A stretch of DNA of 64,000 bases from assembly GCA_004322045.1 (NCBI GenBank), contig SCRN01000008.1, positions 1 to 64,000 of the forward strand, in the 5' to 3' direction. Below, one piece after another: positions 9,004-18,199 of this stretch. This stretch comes from Paraburkholderia sp. GTDB taxonomy: Bacteria; Pseudomonadota; Gammaproteobacteria; Burkholderiales; Burkholderiaceae. Position numbers and translations under genes: made by a program. Position 1 is the first letter of the stretch, and the number at the start of each line of letters is the position of its first letter. The notes under the pieces were generated by a model. It saw nothing but the letters and a program-made list of their open reading frames with translations. It had not been told where the DNA came from and made no database searches.

Positions 9004-10399
9004 TTTTGCTTCGGAGAACGTCGACGTCGTGGTCGTAGGCGCGGGCCCCGCGGGAATGAGCGCGGCTACCCGTGCGGCGGCCGCGGGCCTATCGGTCGTA
9101 TTGCTTGACGAACAGGATGCGGTGGGCGGGCAGATCTACCGTGCCATCGGTCGCGCCGATATGCGTCGCAAAGAGATCCTCGGCGTGGATTACGCAGCCG
9201 GCGCGGCAATCGCCGACGCGTTCGCACGCTCGGGCGCGCGGCATGTCGCGAATGCATCGGTGTGGCAAGTCACGCGCGAGCGCACCGTGCATTACTTGCG
9301 AGAGGGCAAGATCGGCAGCTTCGAGGCGAAGCGCGTCATTTTGGCCAGCGGCGCGCTCGAGCGTCCCTTTCCGATTCCCGGGTGGACGCTGCCTGGCGTG
9401 CTGACAGCCGGGGCCGCGCAGATTCTGCTCAAGAGCGCCGGCGAAGTGCCGGCAACTGCGCCCGTGCTGGTCGGGTGCGGGCCGCTCCTGTACCTCCTCG
9501 GTTGGCAATACGTACGCGCGGGCGTGCCGATTCGTGCACTCGTCGACACGAGTCGGCTCGAGGATCGCTGGCGCGCGAAGCGTCATCTTTTCGCCGCGTT
9601 GCGCGCGTGGCCATTTGTCAGCAAGGGCCTCCAACTGATCCGCGACTTGCGCAAGGCGGGCGTGCCGATGTACGAGGGCGCCGATGATCTGCGTGTCGAT
9701 GGCAAAACCGGCAGCGACGGCGTGCAACGCGCATGCGCGCTGACGTTCTCGACATCGAGCGGCACGCATCGGATCGACGCGGATGTGATCCTGTTGCATC
9801 AAGGTGTCGTGCCGAACACGCAATTCACGCATGCGCTGCGTGCTGCGCATCGATGGGACGATGCGCAACTATGCTTCACGCCGCAGACGGATGCGTGGGG
9901 TGAGCTCGACGTGCCGGGCATCTTCGTCGCGGGAGACGGTGCGGGCATCGGTGGCGCACAGGCAGCTGCCGAACAAGGCGCGCTGGCCGCGCTCGCCGTG
10001 GCGTCGCAGCTTGGCGCGATCGACGGCGCGCTTCGCGATCGCGAAGCGGCGGCGCACCGTGCGGCGCTCGAGCGCGTCATGCGCATCCGGCCTTTCCTCG
10101 ATAGCCTTTATCGGCCGCGCGACGCGAACCGTATTCCGGCTGACGGCACGATCGTCTGCCGCTGCGAAGAAGTCACGGCCGGCGACTTGCGCGGCTTCGT
10201 CGCGCTAGGGTGTGTCGGACCGAATCAAGCCAAATCATTCGGCCGTTGCGGCATGGGTCCGTGTCAAGGTCGCATGTGCGGGCTGACCGTGACGGAAGTG
10301 ATCGCCGATGCACGCAAGGTGTCGCCGGCCGACGTGGGCTACTACCGTATTCGCCCGCCGATCAAGCCGCTCACGCTCGGAGAGCTTGCCGGTGAATGA
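8993..10399 (+). CDS. FAD/NAD(P)-dependent oxidoreductase with C-terminal BFD-like [2Fe-2S] domain (HcnB/OoxA alpha subunit)
   Basis: A 468-residue pyridine-nucleotide-disulfide-type flavoprotein. The N-terminal FAD site is VVVGAGPAGMSAA and a second dinucleotide fold follows in the middle. The C-terminal Cys-rich domain has C389-x-C391 and RCGMGPC (C419, C424), matching BFD-like Fe-S domains in HcnB, OoxA and NoxA. It would be the electron-collecting alpha subunit partnering the small Fe-S subunit and the DadA-like subunits. The chosen start overlaps the upstream stop by 11 bp. Hydrogen cyanide synthase, opine oxidase and D-hydroxyproline dehydrogenase all share this design; importer and regulator context favours an opine or amine substrate. 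Confidence 0.88.
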   Translation: MAVDFASENVDVVVVGAGPAGMSAATRAAAAGLSVVLLDEQDAVGGQIYRAIGRADMRRKEILGVDYAAGAAIADAFARSGARHVANASVWQVTRERTVHYLREGKIGSFEAKRVILASGALERPFPIPGWTLPGVLTAGAAQILLKSAGEVPATAPVLVGCGPLLYLLGWQYVRAGVPIRALVDTSRLEDRWRAKRHLFAALRAWPFVSKGLQLIRDLRKAGVPMYEGADDLRVDGKTGSDGVQRACALTFSTSSGTHRIDADVILLHQGVVPNTQFTHALRAAHRWDDAQLCFTPQTDAWGELDVPGIFVAGDGAGIGGAQAAAEQGALAALAVASQLGAIDGALRDREAAAHRAALERVMRIRPFLDSLYRPRDANRIPADGTIVCRCEEVTAGDLRGFVALGCVGPNQAKSFGRCGMGPCQGRMCGLTVTEVIADARKVSPADVGYYRIRPPIKPLTLGELAGE

Positions 10400-11576
10400 G
10401 ACTTCGCGAGCGAGCATGAGCGTCGTGCAGGAGGCAGATGTCCTCGTGATCGGCGGCGGGCTGCACGGCACGAGCAGCGCATTGCACTTGGCGCTCGGTG
10501 GCGCGAGCGTGATCGTGCTGGAAGCCGACTACGTGGCGCGCCATTCGTCGGGAGTCAACGCCGGCGGCGTGCGCACGCTCGGGCGCCCGGTGCCGGAGAT
10601 TCCACTTGCGCTGATGTCGCGCGAGATGTGGCATGCATTACCCGAGATCATCGGCGACGATGGCGGCTTCGTGCCGTCGGGCCAACTGAAGATTGCGGAA
10701 ACGGAGGACGAACTCGAGGCGTGCCGCGCGCGTGTCGGGTTGCTTCAGGCGCATGGCTTTACGCACGAAAAGCTGATTGATCGTGAGACGGTGCTCGCGT
10801 TGGAGCCGGCGCTCGCCAAGCATGTGACGGGGGGGATTTGGGTCGAGCGCGACGGTTACGCGCTGCCGTTTCGCACGACGACGGCGTTTCGGCTCGCAGC
10901 GCAAGGGCGGGGTGTCGCCTTTCATGAAGGCGCACCGGTGGCGCGCATCGAGCAACGCGCCGAGCGCTGGTACGCGCAGACGCCGCGCGGTTGGTTCGCG
11001 GCCGGCAAGCTGCTCGTTGCCGCTGGCGCATGGTCGGGCGAACTGGCCCTGCAGGCCGGGGAGCATGTGCCGGTTCATCCGGAAGGCTTGATGCTGATGG
11101 TCACCCATCGCGTCGCGCCGTTTTGCAAAGCGACGCTCGGTGCGACCGGACGGCCGCTCTCGTTCAAGCAGTTCGACAACGGCACGGTGGTGATCGGCGG
11201 CAAGCTGATCGGCATTGCCGATTTGCCCGGCAGACATGGCGAAGTCGACTTCATGCGTCTCGTGAAGAGCGCGCAGACTGTCGTCGATCTATTTCCGCAT
11301 TTGCGCCATCTCGGCATCAATCGCGCTTGGGCTGGCGTGGAAGCATTCACCGACGATTCGTTGCCCGTCATTTCGGCGAGCCGTAAGGCGTCGAATCTCT
11401 ACTACTCGTTCGGCTATTGCGGCAGTGGGTTTCAGTTGGGACCGGCCTGCGGGCGGCTCGTTGCCGAAATGATGCTCGACGGGGCGGCGTCGCTGCCGCT
11501 CGATGCATTCGCGATCGACCGATCGTTCGTGCCTGTGGATGAGGGCGCAACGCCGCACGCCGCCATTCCGCATTAG
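10392..11576 (+). CDS. FAD-dependent oxidoreductase, DadA-like (second beta-type subunit)
   Basis: A 394-residue flavoprotein paralogous to the product at 7485-8630. The FAD site is VLVIGGGLHGTSSALHLALG near the N-terminus; the C-terminal active-site region includes AWAGVEAFTDDSLPVISA and YCGSGFQLGPACG. The GTG at 10392 is preferred because GGAGAG precedes it at good spacing and it overlaps the previous stop; an ATG at 10416 is the alternative. Two DadA-like proteins alongside one alpha and one small Fe-S subunit are unusual, as HcnABC and opine oxidases have a single beta subunit. It may be a second catalytic subunit or a separate oxidase acting on the product of the first. Confidence 0.85.
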   Translation: MNETSRASMSVVQEADVLVIGGGLHGTSSALHLALGGASVIVLEADYVARHSSGVNAGGVRTLGRPVPEIPLALMSREMWHALPEIIGDDGGFVPSGQLKIAETEDELEACRARVGLLQAHGFTHEKLIDRETVLALEPALAKHVTGGIWVERDGYALPFRTTTAFRLAAQGRGVAFHEGAPVARIEQRAERWYAQTPRGWFAAGKLLVAAGAWSGELALQAGEHVPVHPEGLMLMVTHRVAPFCKATLGATGRPLSFKQFDNGTVVIGGKLIGIADLPGRHGEVDFMRLVKSAQTVVDLFPHLRHLGINRAWAGVEAFTDDSLPVISASRKASNLYYSFGYCGSGFQLGPACGRLVAEMMLDGAASLPLDAFAIDRSFVPVDEGATPHAAIPH

Positions 11577-11649
11577 TTCGTGTAAGGTGCTGCGTTCGTC
11601 GTCCCACGGCGCCGTTTCATTTTTTGCAATCGACAAGGAGTCAAAAGAG

Positions 11650-12003
11650 ATGTCCGATATCGTCCGCATCGACACCAATCAACGTATGAGTCGCGTCGTG
11701 AAGGCTGCCGGGCTCGTCTTCATCGGCGGCCAGACCTCGGCGGATCCCACGCCCGATGTGAAAGTGCAGACCGCGAAGGTGCTCGAGAAAATCGATGGTT
11801 TTCTGGAAAAGGCAGGCATCGACAAAACGCGGCTCGTTTCGGCTCAGATTTGGCTGGCCAATATCGAGCGCGATTTTTCGGGCATGAACGAAGTATGGGA
11901 TGCGTGGGTGCCGCAAGGCTGTGCACCGACGCGCGCCACGGTGGAAGCGAAGCTCGCGGCCCCGCACCTGCTCGTCGAGATCGCCGCAGTGGCGCTTGCG
12001 TAA
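11650..12003 (+). CDS. RidA family protein (enamine/imine deaminase-like)
   Basis: A 117-residue YjgF/YER057c/UK114 family protein, normally a trimer. The segment PTRATVEAKLAAPHLLVEI (about 96-114) carries the conserved Arg that binds the carboxylate of 2-aminoacrylate and other imino acids in active RidA proteins. AAGGAG precedes the ATG at 11650. It is the last gene of the import/oxidation operon. Amino-acid oxidases release reactive imines, so an imine-hydrolysing partner fits; this supports the inferred amine-oxidation role of the operon. Confidence 0.9.
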   Translation: MSDIVRIDTNQRMSRVVKAAGLVFIGGQTSADPTPDVKVQTAKVLEKIDGFLEKAGIDKTRLVSAQIWLANIERDFSGMNEVWDAWVPQGCAPTRATVEAKLAAPHLLVEIAAVALA

Positions 12004-12150
12004 AGGTCGAGGCACCTTCGCGTAGAATCTATCGCGTCTGCACGGCGATCCATGCAGGCACGGTTCGTACTCGACGAACGACGATTCTCAGCGCCCCGGC
12101 GCGCGATGCGGTAAGCGACTAGACCCATGCCGCATGGCGCGGCAGGGGCC

Positions 12151-13002
12151 TCAGCGCCGCTCGACTCCAATTCGATTCTTCGTCGATGCGGCCTCGAATA
12201 CCGCGGTGTACACACCGACCCGGCCTTCCATGAGATTTCGCCCGAGATTGGAGGCAAGCTGGGCAAAGTCCGGCCCCATCACCAGGCCCAGATTCGGCGC
12301 GGGAGGCGGTCCCGACTCGCGCAACTGAGCGATCCAGGCTTTGGCCGCTTCCGTGTCGTCTTGCGAGGCCAGGGTGCGCAAGCCCGCTTGTTCGATCGCC
12401 TCGTGCGTTGCATCGGCCGTCAAGAGAAAGCTCGTTGTCGGTGTACGCGCCCAGGGTAGAGGGTAGTGCGGCTCGCCGCTCTTCACGACCACGTCGAACG
12501 TTGCAAACTTCCCGGACGGCTTCAGCACACGTTCGATCTCGCGATAAAGCGCGGCGCGATCGGCGATGTTCATTGCCACGTGCTGCAGCAAAACCACATC
12601 GAATTGGCCGTCGTCGAACGGAAGCGCCAACGCGCTGGCGATGCGGAACGACACACGCTCGCTCTGGTCTGTGCGCTGCGTCAGGTAGCGTGCCGCATCG
12701 ACGAACGGTTCGCTCAGGTCGATGCCCGTCACCCGGCAGCCATAAGTCGCGGCCAAGAATCGGGCCGGCCCACCGACGCCCGAGCCCACGTCGAGCACCG
12801 ACATGTCGGCGGTGATACCCGCCAATTTGGCAAGCTCCGCGGTGGCGGCCAGGCCTCGCGTATGAAACTGGTCGAGGGCGCCCAGTTGTTGCGGCGTCAA
12901 CTGCTGGTCCTGCGGGCCGAGAGCGGCCAGTGCAACCTTGAGCCGCTCGGTCAGGCCCGTCGCGCGATAGTGCTCGCGCACGCCATCCAGTGCATCGGTC
13001 AT
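12151..13002 (-). CDS. SAM-dependent class I methyltransferase
   Basis: A 283-residue methyltransferase. Motif I is VLDVGSGVGGPARFLA (69-84), followed by the acidic loop GIDLSEPFVDAA, and motif IV region FDVVLLQHVAMNI. It resembles Methyltransf_11/UbiE-like small-molecule methyltransferases. The ATG at 13002 follows GGAGG on the minus strand; the 26-codon upstream extension in the same frame lacks conserved residues. Divergent from a LysR regulator starting at 13133, which may control it. Substrate unknown. Confidence 0.85.
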   Translation of the reverse strand: MTDALDGVREHYRATGLTERLKVALAALGPQDQQLTPQQLGALDQFHTRGLAATAELAKLAGITADMSVLDVGSGVGGPARFLAATYGCRVTGIDLSEPFVDAARYLTQRTDQSERVSFRIASALALPFDDGQFDVVLLQHVAMNIADRAALYREIERVLKPSGKFATFDVVVKSGEPHYPLPWARTPTTSFLLTADATHEAIEQAGLRTLASQDDTEAAKAWIAQLRESGPPPAPNLGLVMGPDFAQLASNLGRNLMEGRVGVYTAVFEAASTKNRIGVERR

Positions 13003-13132
13003 TGCGGGATTCCTCCATGGGTTCAGCCGTGTGGCGGGGCGCTGGAGCCGACCTGCCAGCGCCGTCTCGCTTGCAGGCATAGGTGTAACATGGCCGCTTG
13101 CGGGCGACTATCGCTCACAATGTGCACGGGCT

Positions 13133-14053
13133 ATGAAGCGCAATTTCACAGTCAGGCAGGGCGCGCTCGATGGGGTGGAGGTGTTCCTCGGCGTCGCTCG
13201 CCACCGCAATTTTCGCCGGGCGGCGGCGGAGCTGGGCATGACGCCTTCGGCCGTCAGCCAGGCGGTGCGCGTGTTGGAGGCGCGCATCGGCGCCGCGCTT
13301 TTCATCCGCACCACACGCAGCGTGGGGCTGACCGAAGCGGGCGAGCGGTTCCTATCACAGGCGAAGCCCGCGTTCGAAGAACTGCTCGCCGCGAGCGAGC
13401 TTGCACGCGGGCTCGGTCAGCGGCCTACGGGGTTATTGCGGCTTTCGGTGCCTCGCGCGGCGGTGCCGATTCTGCTCGAACCGTTGATTGCAACGTTCTG
13501 CCAGGCTTACCCTGAGGTCGAAGTGGAGATCGCCGCCAGCAAGGAGTTGACCGATCTTGCCGCGGAAGGATTCGATGCCGGGATTCGGCTCGGACGATTC
13601 GTCGATGCGGACATGGTGGCTATTCCGCTGACGCCGCCGCTGCGTCTCATCGTCGTCGGCAGCCATGCTTATTTTGCGGACCGCTCGCGGCCCGAACGAA
13701 TCGACGATCTGCGTGAGCACGCCTGCGTGCGCTGGCGGCGATCGAGCGGCGCCTTGGCGTTGTGGTCGTTCGACGACGACGGTCAAGCGGTCGAGATCGC
13801 GGTAGCCGGACCGCTCATCGCCAGCGATTTTTCCACGATGCTCGGCGCGGCCATCGAAGGTGTCGGGCTGGCGCAAGTGCCGGAGCCGATAGCCGCTGAA
13901 GCGTTGGCGGCGGGCAAGCTGGTGCACGTCCTCGAACCGTTTGCGCCGACCACGCCGGGCCTGTTTCTCTATTACCCCAGCCGACGGCAGATGATGCCGA
14001 AGCTGCGGGCCTTCATCGATCATGTGAAGCAGCGCGAATCGAGTATTCGCTGA
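13133..14053 (+). CDS. LysR-type transcriptional regulator (CrgA/DsdC-like group)
   Basis: A 306-residue LysR regulator. The winged HTH (10-70) contains RNFRRAAAELGMTPSAVSQA, and the effector domain follows a LRLSVPRAAVPILLEPL strand typical of the large proteobacterial group that includes CrgA. The ATG at 13133 places the HTH at the usual distance. It is divergent from a methyltransferase gene across a 130-bp gap, and that gene is its most likely target. No ligand can be named. Confidence 0.88.
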   Translation: MKRNFTVRQGALDGVEVFLGVARHRNFRRAAAELGMTPSAVSQAVRVLEARIGAALFIRTTRSVGLTEAGERFLSQAKPAFEELLAASELARGLGQRPTGLLRLSVPRAAVPILLEPLIATFCQAYPEVEVEIAASKELTDLAAEGFDAGIRLGRFVDADMVAIPLTPPLRLIVVGSHAYFADRSRPERIDDLREHACVRWRRSSGALALWSFDDDGQAVEIAVAGPLIASDFSTMLGAAIEGVGLAQVPEPIAAEALAAGKLVHVLEPFAPTTPGLFLYYPSRRQMMPKLRAFIDHVKQRESSIR

Positions 14054-14224
14054 TGGGCTGACGAACATGGCGAACGCAGGTGCTGTTCGAGGCACGCGTC
14101 CGCCCCAAGCGAGCCAAGCAGGCTAAGCGGGCCTCAGCGGAAGCGGAAGGGGATCGACGACGCCCTTCAATAACGCGCGAAGACGGCTTGCAGTGCGCAC
14201 ACTCGGAAGCGGCTCCGTCGCGCG

Positions 14225-15226
14225 TCACTTGAGGCTGACCACGACCTTCCCCTTGGCGCGTCCCTGCGCTAGATACTCCAGCGCTTGCTTCGCTTGCTCG
14301 AAAGGGAAGACTTTGTCGATCACCGGGCGAATCTTTTCCGCTTCGAGCAACTGGCCGATCTTCGCGAGTTGAGCGCCATCGGGGCGCACGAACAGAAACG
14401 AATAGCTGACGCCCCGCTTGCTCGCAAGGCGCATGATCTTTCGGCTCATGAGTGCGAATATGAGCCGAAAGACGAAGCTCAGCCGGCGGGCGCGCGCGAA
14501 TGCTGCGTCCAACGGCCCGACGAGCGAAACGACCTTGCCCCGCTTCTGGAGGATGCCAAGCGATTTTTCGATTGCGTCGCCTCGCAGGGTGCCGAGCACG
14601 AGGTCATAGCCGCTCAACACTTGCTCGAACGCTTGCTTCTTGTAGTCGATGACTTCGTCCGCGCCCAGGCTGCGGACCCATTCGACATTGGGCGTGCTCG
14701 TGCTCGTTCCCACGTGGGCGCCGAAGTGTTTGGCGAGTTGAATCGCAAATGTGCCGATACCCCCGGAGCCGGCGGGAATGAACACTTTTTGGCCCGGCTG
14801 GAGGCCGGCCCGTTCCTGCAGCGCTTGCCATGAAGTGAGCCCGACCATGGGGACCGAAGCCGCCTGCACGAAGTCCATATTGGTCGGCTTGGGCGCCGCC
14901 GCGCTTTCCGGAACGACGGCGAATTCGGCGATGGCACCCCTGCCGAGGTCGAACACATTGGCGAAGACCGCATCGCCCGGTTTGAAGCGTGTGACGCCGC
15001 AGCCCACTTCGATCACGACGCCCGCGAGATCACTGCCCAACGTGGCAGGGAGTTCGAACTTCAAGATTGGTTTGAACGTCCCCTTCGGGATCATCGTGTC
15101 GATGGGGTTCAATCCTGCCGCGTGAACTTCCACGAACAATTCGTGCTCTGCGAGGCGCGGCTTTGCGACTTCGGTCAAGCCGATCTCGGGTGTCTTGCCA
15201 TAGCGTTTGAACGTGAGCGCTTTCAT
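14225..15226 (-). CDS. NADP-dependent zinc-independent MDR oxidoreductase (quinone reductase-like)
   Basis: A 333-residue medium-chain dehydrogenase/reductase. It has a GroES-like N-terminal domain and a nucleotide-binding Rossmann domain with the motif AGSGGIGTFAIQLAKHFGA around 150-168. The Cys/His zinc ligands of alcohol dehydrogenases are absent, placing it with quinone oxidoreductase and enone-reductase-like enzymes. The ATG at 15226 gives the usual MKALTFKRYG start; the frame upstream to 15310 is not conserved. An SDR gene lies upstream on the same strand after a 126-bp gap, but cotranscription is uncertain. Confidence 0.88.
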   Translation of the reverse strand: MKALTFKRYGKTPEIGLTEVAKPRLAEHELFVEVHAAGLNPIDTMIPKGTFKPILKFELPATLGSDLAGVVIEVGCGVTRFKPGDAVFANVFDLGRGAIAEFAVVPESAAAPKPTNMDFVQAASVPMVGLTSWQALQERAGLQPGQKVFIPAGSGGIGTFAIQLAKHFGAHVGTSTSTPNVEWVRSLGADEVIDYKKQAFEQVLSGYDLVLGTLRGDAIEKSLGILQKRGKVVSLVGPLDAAFARARRLSFVFRLIFALMSRKIMRLASKRGVSYSFLFVRPDGAQLAKIGQLLEAEKIRPVIDKVFPFEQAKQALEYLAQGRAKGKVVVSLK

Positions 15227-15352
15227 GTTGCTTTTCGACTCCGGTGTGGCGAGGTTCTCGTTGTGTGTAGCGAGAAGGTTGAGGCAAGTCCGGCTTGCGC
15301 CCGCAAGCAACGCATGGCACGACCTGATGTAAGAGGGCCGCGCGAATTCGGC

Positions 15353-16135
15353 TTAAATCCGATAGCGTTCGGCCGCTTGCGATTGCCGAAGATCTCCCAG
15401 CAATCCTTGGCGGGCGCCATCGAGCGCATCCCAGCGTTCGGCGACGTGCAGCGGCGGGATGGTGACGAGTTCACGGCGATCGAACCCGACCAGCGCCGCG
15501 TCGACCAGTTCGCCGACTTCCATCACCTCGGGAAGCGCGTTGACGTCGATGCCGGCGCGCTCCCAGATTTCGGTGCGCGTTGTCGCCGGCAGCACCGCCT
15601 GCACGTAGACACCCTTGGGCGAGAGCTCCATGTGCAGGCCTTGCGACAGAAAGAGCACGAAGGCCTTCGACGCGCCGTAAATCGACATGCCGAACTCGGG
15701 GGCCAAACCCACAACGGAGCCGATGTTGATGATCGCGCCGGCGCCCGACTGCGCGAAGCGCGACGCGACGGCACCCGCGAGCCGCGTCAATGCGGTGACG
15801 TTGAGCGCGATCAGGCGCTCGATGTCCTGCGCGCTTTGCTGCTCGAAGCCGCCGGACTGCGCGATGCCGGCATTGTTCACAAGAATGCCGATGCGCGCGT
15901 CGTCGCGCAGGCGCGTTTCGACAGCGGACACATCAGCCGCAAGCGTGAGATCGGCTTGCAGCACGTCTACCCCGACTCCGTGGGTTTCGCGCAGGCGCGC
16001 CGCCAACGCGTCGAGACGGCTCTTGTCGCGTGCGACGAGCACGAGGTCGTGGCCGCGGCGGGCAAACCGCTCGGCGTAAGTGGCACCGATGCCGCTGGAG
16101 GCGCCGGTGACGAGGGCGGTCGGGAGCGTGGTCAT
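15353..16135 (-). CDS. Short-chain dehydrogenase/reductase
   Basis: A 260-residue classical SDR. The cofactor motif TGASSGIG is at 10-17, NNAG at 87-90, and the catalytic Ser140, Tyr153 and Lys157 lie in GS and YGASK. It reduces or oxidises a carbonyl/alcohol with NAD(P)(H); substrate unknown. The ATG at 16135 is chosen because the cofactor motif then sits at the usual distance. It is divergent from a TetR-family repressor across an AT-rich 193-bp region, the standard arrangement of a TetR repressor and its target. Confidence 0.9.
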   Translation of the reverse strand: MTTLPTALVTGASSGIGATYAERFARRGHDLVLVARDKSRLDALAARLRETHGVGVDVLQADLTLAADVSAVETRLRDDARIGILVNNAGIAQSGGFEQQSAQDIERLIALNVTALTRLAGAVASRFAQSGAGAIINIGSVVGLAPEFGMSIYGASKAFVLFLSQGLHMELSPKGVYVQAVLPATTRTEIWERAGIDVNALPEVMEVGELVDAALVGFDRRELVTIPPLHVAERWDALDGARQGLLGDLRQSQAAERYRI

Positions 16136-16328
16136 GAGAGATTTCCTTTGCAAACGTTGTTCGGTAGGGACGAAAGCGGCGACGAAACCGCGGCCGGAAA
16201 AGCAGGGGGGAGCGACGACAACGACGTAATGATGACGATCATAATCAAAATAGTCAAGACTTTGATGATGGTTGACATCAATGTATAGTGAAGTCTTTCC
16301 GCAGACATCCGCTCAGAGCGGTCGAGAA

Positions 16329-16952
16329 ATGAAGGTCACCAAGGCACAGGCGCAGGCCAATCGGGCGCACGTCGTCGAGACGGCGTCCGCACTGTTTCGC
16401 GAGCGTGGCTACGATGGGGTCGGCGTAGCCGATCTGATGGCTGCCGCCGGCTTCACCCACGGGGGGTTTTACAAGCACTTCGGTTCCAAGGCCGACTTGA
16501 TGGCGGAATCGGCTGCGTGCGGCATCGCGCAGACTGCGGCGCTGGGCGCTGGTTTGGAGCCATCGGAGTTCGTGCGGCTTTATCTCTCGCGCGAGCATCG
16601 CGATACGCGTGCGACCGGTTGCACGATGGCGGCGTTAGGAGGGGATGCCGCGCGCCAATCGGAAGCGGTCCGCGCAACGTTTGCCCAGGGCATCGAGGAC
16701 TTGCTGGCCGCGCTGCATGCCCACCGTTCGTCGCTCGATGGTGAGGACGCAGCCACCGCACGCGCTAAGTCCATCGGCATCTTCGCGCAGGCGGTCGGCG
16801 CCCTCGTGATGTCCCGCGCTTGTCCCGACGATTCGCCACTGGCCGACGAGATTTTGACGGTCTGCCGCGATCAGATTCTCGCTGCGTTGGCTACGACTGC
16901 GACTGTCGGCGCTACGACGCGCAAACGGGACAGGCAAGCGAGCAAAGGGTAG
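16329..16952 (+). CDS. TetR family transcriptional regulator
   Basis: A 207-residue TetR-type repressor. The N-terminal HTH (about 10-55) includes VADLMAAAGFTHGGFYKHF, and the C-terminal domain with RDTRATGCTMAALGGDAAR belongs to the AcrR-like group near short-chain dehydrogenase genes. The ATG at 16329 gives the common MKVTKAQAQANR N-terminus; a start at 16281 is possible. It probably represses the divergent SDR gene and itself, with release by a small lipophilic ligand. Confidence 0.88.
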   Translation: MKVTKAQAQANRAHVVETASALFRERGYDGVGVADLMAAAGFTHGGFYKHFGSKADLMAESAACGIAQTAALGAGLEPSEFVRLYLSREHRDTRATGCTMAALGGDAARQSEAVRATFAQGIEDLLAALHAHRSSLDGEDAATARAKSIGIFAQAVGALVMSRACPDDSPLADEILTVCRDQILAALATTATVGATTRKRDRQASKG

Positions 16953-17192
16953 GCGCGCTAAGCGCGTCGCCTTCGCATGCCCTTCTGACGACGGGGCAGG
17001 CGTCTGCGTCGACGAGTACTTGCATCGCGGCGTTTCCGATTTGGCGAGGAGCGTTCATCTTACCGGCGCAGAACTGCGCGAGCATGCCGAGGCGCGCAAA
17101 GCGGGCACGAGGTCGTAATGCCTAGCGGCCGCTTTGACGTGCCGATGGTCACACATTCGATGGGTCAACGCGCGATCTTCATCGTCGATGCT

Positions 17193-18071
17193 TCACTTCG
17201 ACGCCCATGCTGTCGCGGTGGCTTGCGCGAAGTCGCGATACGAACGCGGAGCGCGCCCCAATAACCTGCTGAACGAATCGATTTCGCGAGCGGTCGCCAC
17301 GGCGCCGTCCTGCTGGTAGCGCTGCATCATCAAGCGGATGTCGTACAAGAGCCAGTCGGGGGTGAACGGTTTGAGTTGCGCTTCGAGCGTATCGAGATCG
17401 TCGCCGACATAACGAATCGGGCGTTGCAACGCATCCGCCCAAATTGCGCGAATCGAATCCGACGTGAGCGCGTCTGGACCGACCAGGTCGAACGTCACGC
17501 GCGGCAACGGCACGGCGGATCGCTCGCGACGCAGCAGTTCGCGAGCGGCCGCATCGCCGATGTCGCGCACGTCCACCATCGAAATGCCCTTGTTTCCGAT
17601 CGGCATGCCGTAAATGCCGTACCCGAGCAGCGCCTCTTGCTGGCGGACATCGTTCTGCATGAAATACGCGGGACGCAGCACCGTCACGGGAAGATCCATT
17701 TCCTCGATCATCCGTTCGACCGTATGCTTGCTCGTGAAATGCGGCACTTCGGCGTACTCGGCGCCTTTGAATACAGACAGATACACGATTCCCTTCACGC
17801 CCGCTTCGCGCGCAATATTCATCGCTTGCAACGCTTGCGTCAGCTCGTCGGCCGCATTGGGCACGAGCAGGAACAACGTGTCGATGCCTCGCATCGCCGC
17901 GCGCATGGCGGCGATATCGGCGGTCTCGCCTTTCACCGGTGTCACGTTGCCTTCAAACTTCGCCTTTTCCGGCGAGCGCGTCAGCGCATGCACGTGCGCG
18001 CCCTCGTTCTGCAAATGCGCGATGACTTGCGAACCCACGACGCCGGTAGCGCCCGTCACGAGAATTGCCAT
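17193..18071 (-). CDS. NmrA-like NAD(P)-binding atypical SDR
   Basis: A 292-residue atypical short-chain dehydrogenase of the NmrA/NAD(P)H-binding family. The motif is TGATGVVGSQVI (6-17), and the middle region YLSVFKGAEYAEVPHF resembles QOR2/NmrA-like redox-sensing or quinone-reducing proteins. The classical YxxxK is not clear. It starts at 18071 with an AAGGAGAAA site upstream and is divergent from a LysR regulator at 18200, a common pairing in Burkholderiaceae. Confidence 0.87.
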   Translation of the reverse strand: MAILVTGATGVVGSQVIAHLQNEGAHVHALTRSPEKAKFEGNVTPVKGETADIAAMRAAMRGIDTLFLLVPNAADELTQALQAMNIAREAGVKGIVYLSVFKGAEYAEVPHFTSKHTVERMIEEMDLPVTVLRPAYFMQNDVRQQEALLGYGIYGMPIGNKGISMVDVRDIGDAAARELLRRERSAVPLPRVTFDLVGPDALTSDSIRAIWADALQRPIRYVGDDLDTLEAQLKPFTPDWLLYDIRLMMQRYQQDGAVATAREIDSFSRLLGRAPRSYRDFAQATATAWASK

Positions 18072-18199
18072 GATGTTTCTCCTTGATTCGGTGATTGAAG
18101 GGCCGTCGTTTGTCGGCCCGGCGGAATGAACGATATTCGTTCCATGGATGCCGCGAAAGATCGATAATCGAGACTATTCGTCTCGTGAATGGAACGATC

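Noticed and set aside
14128-14224. In-frame continuation of about 30 codons after the stop of the MDR reductase (ends VVDPLPLPLRPA).
   Set aside because: The reductase ends at its normal C-terminus (GKVVVSLK); the extension has no homology I recognise and is probably chance.
16953-17119. Open frame after the TetR gene reading DDGAGVCVDEYLHRGVSDL and ending in TAA, considered as a gene remnant.
   Set aside because: No start codon or ribosome-binding site, no recognised family, and short enough to occur by chance in GC-rich DNA.
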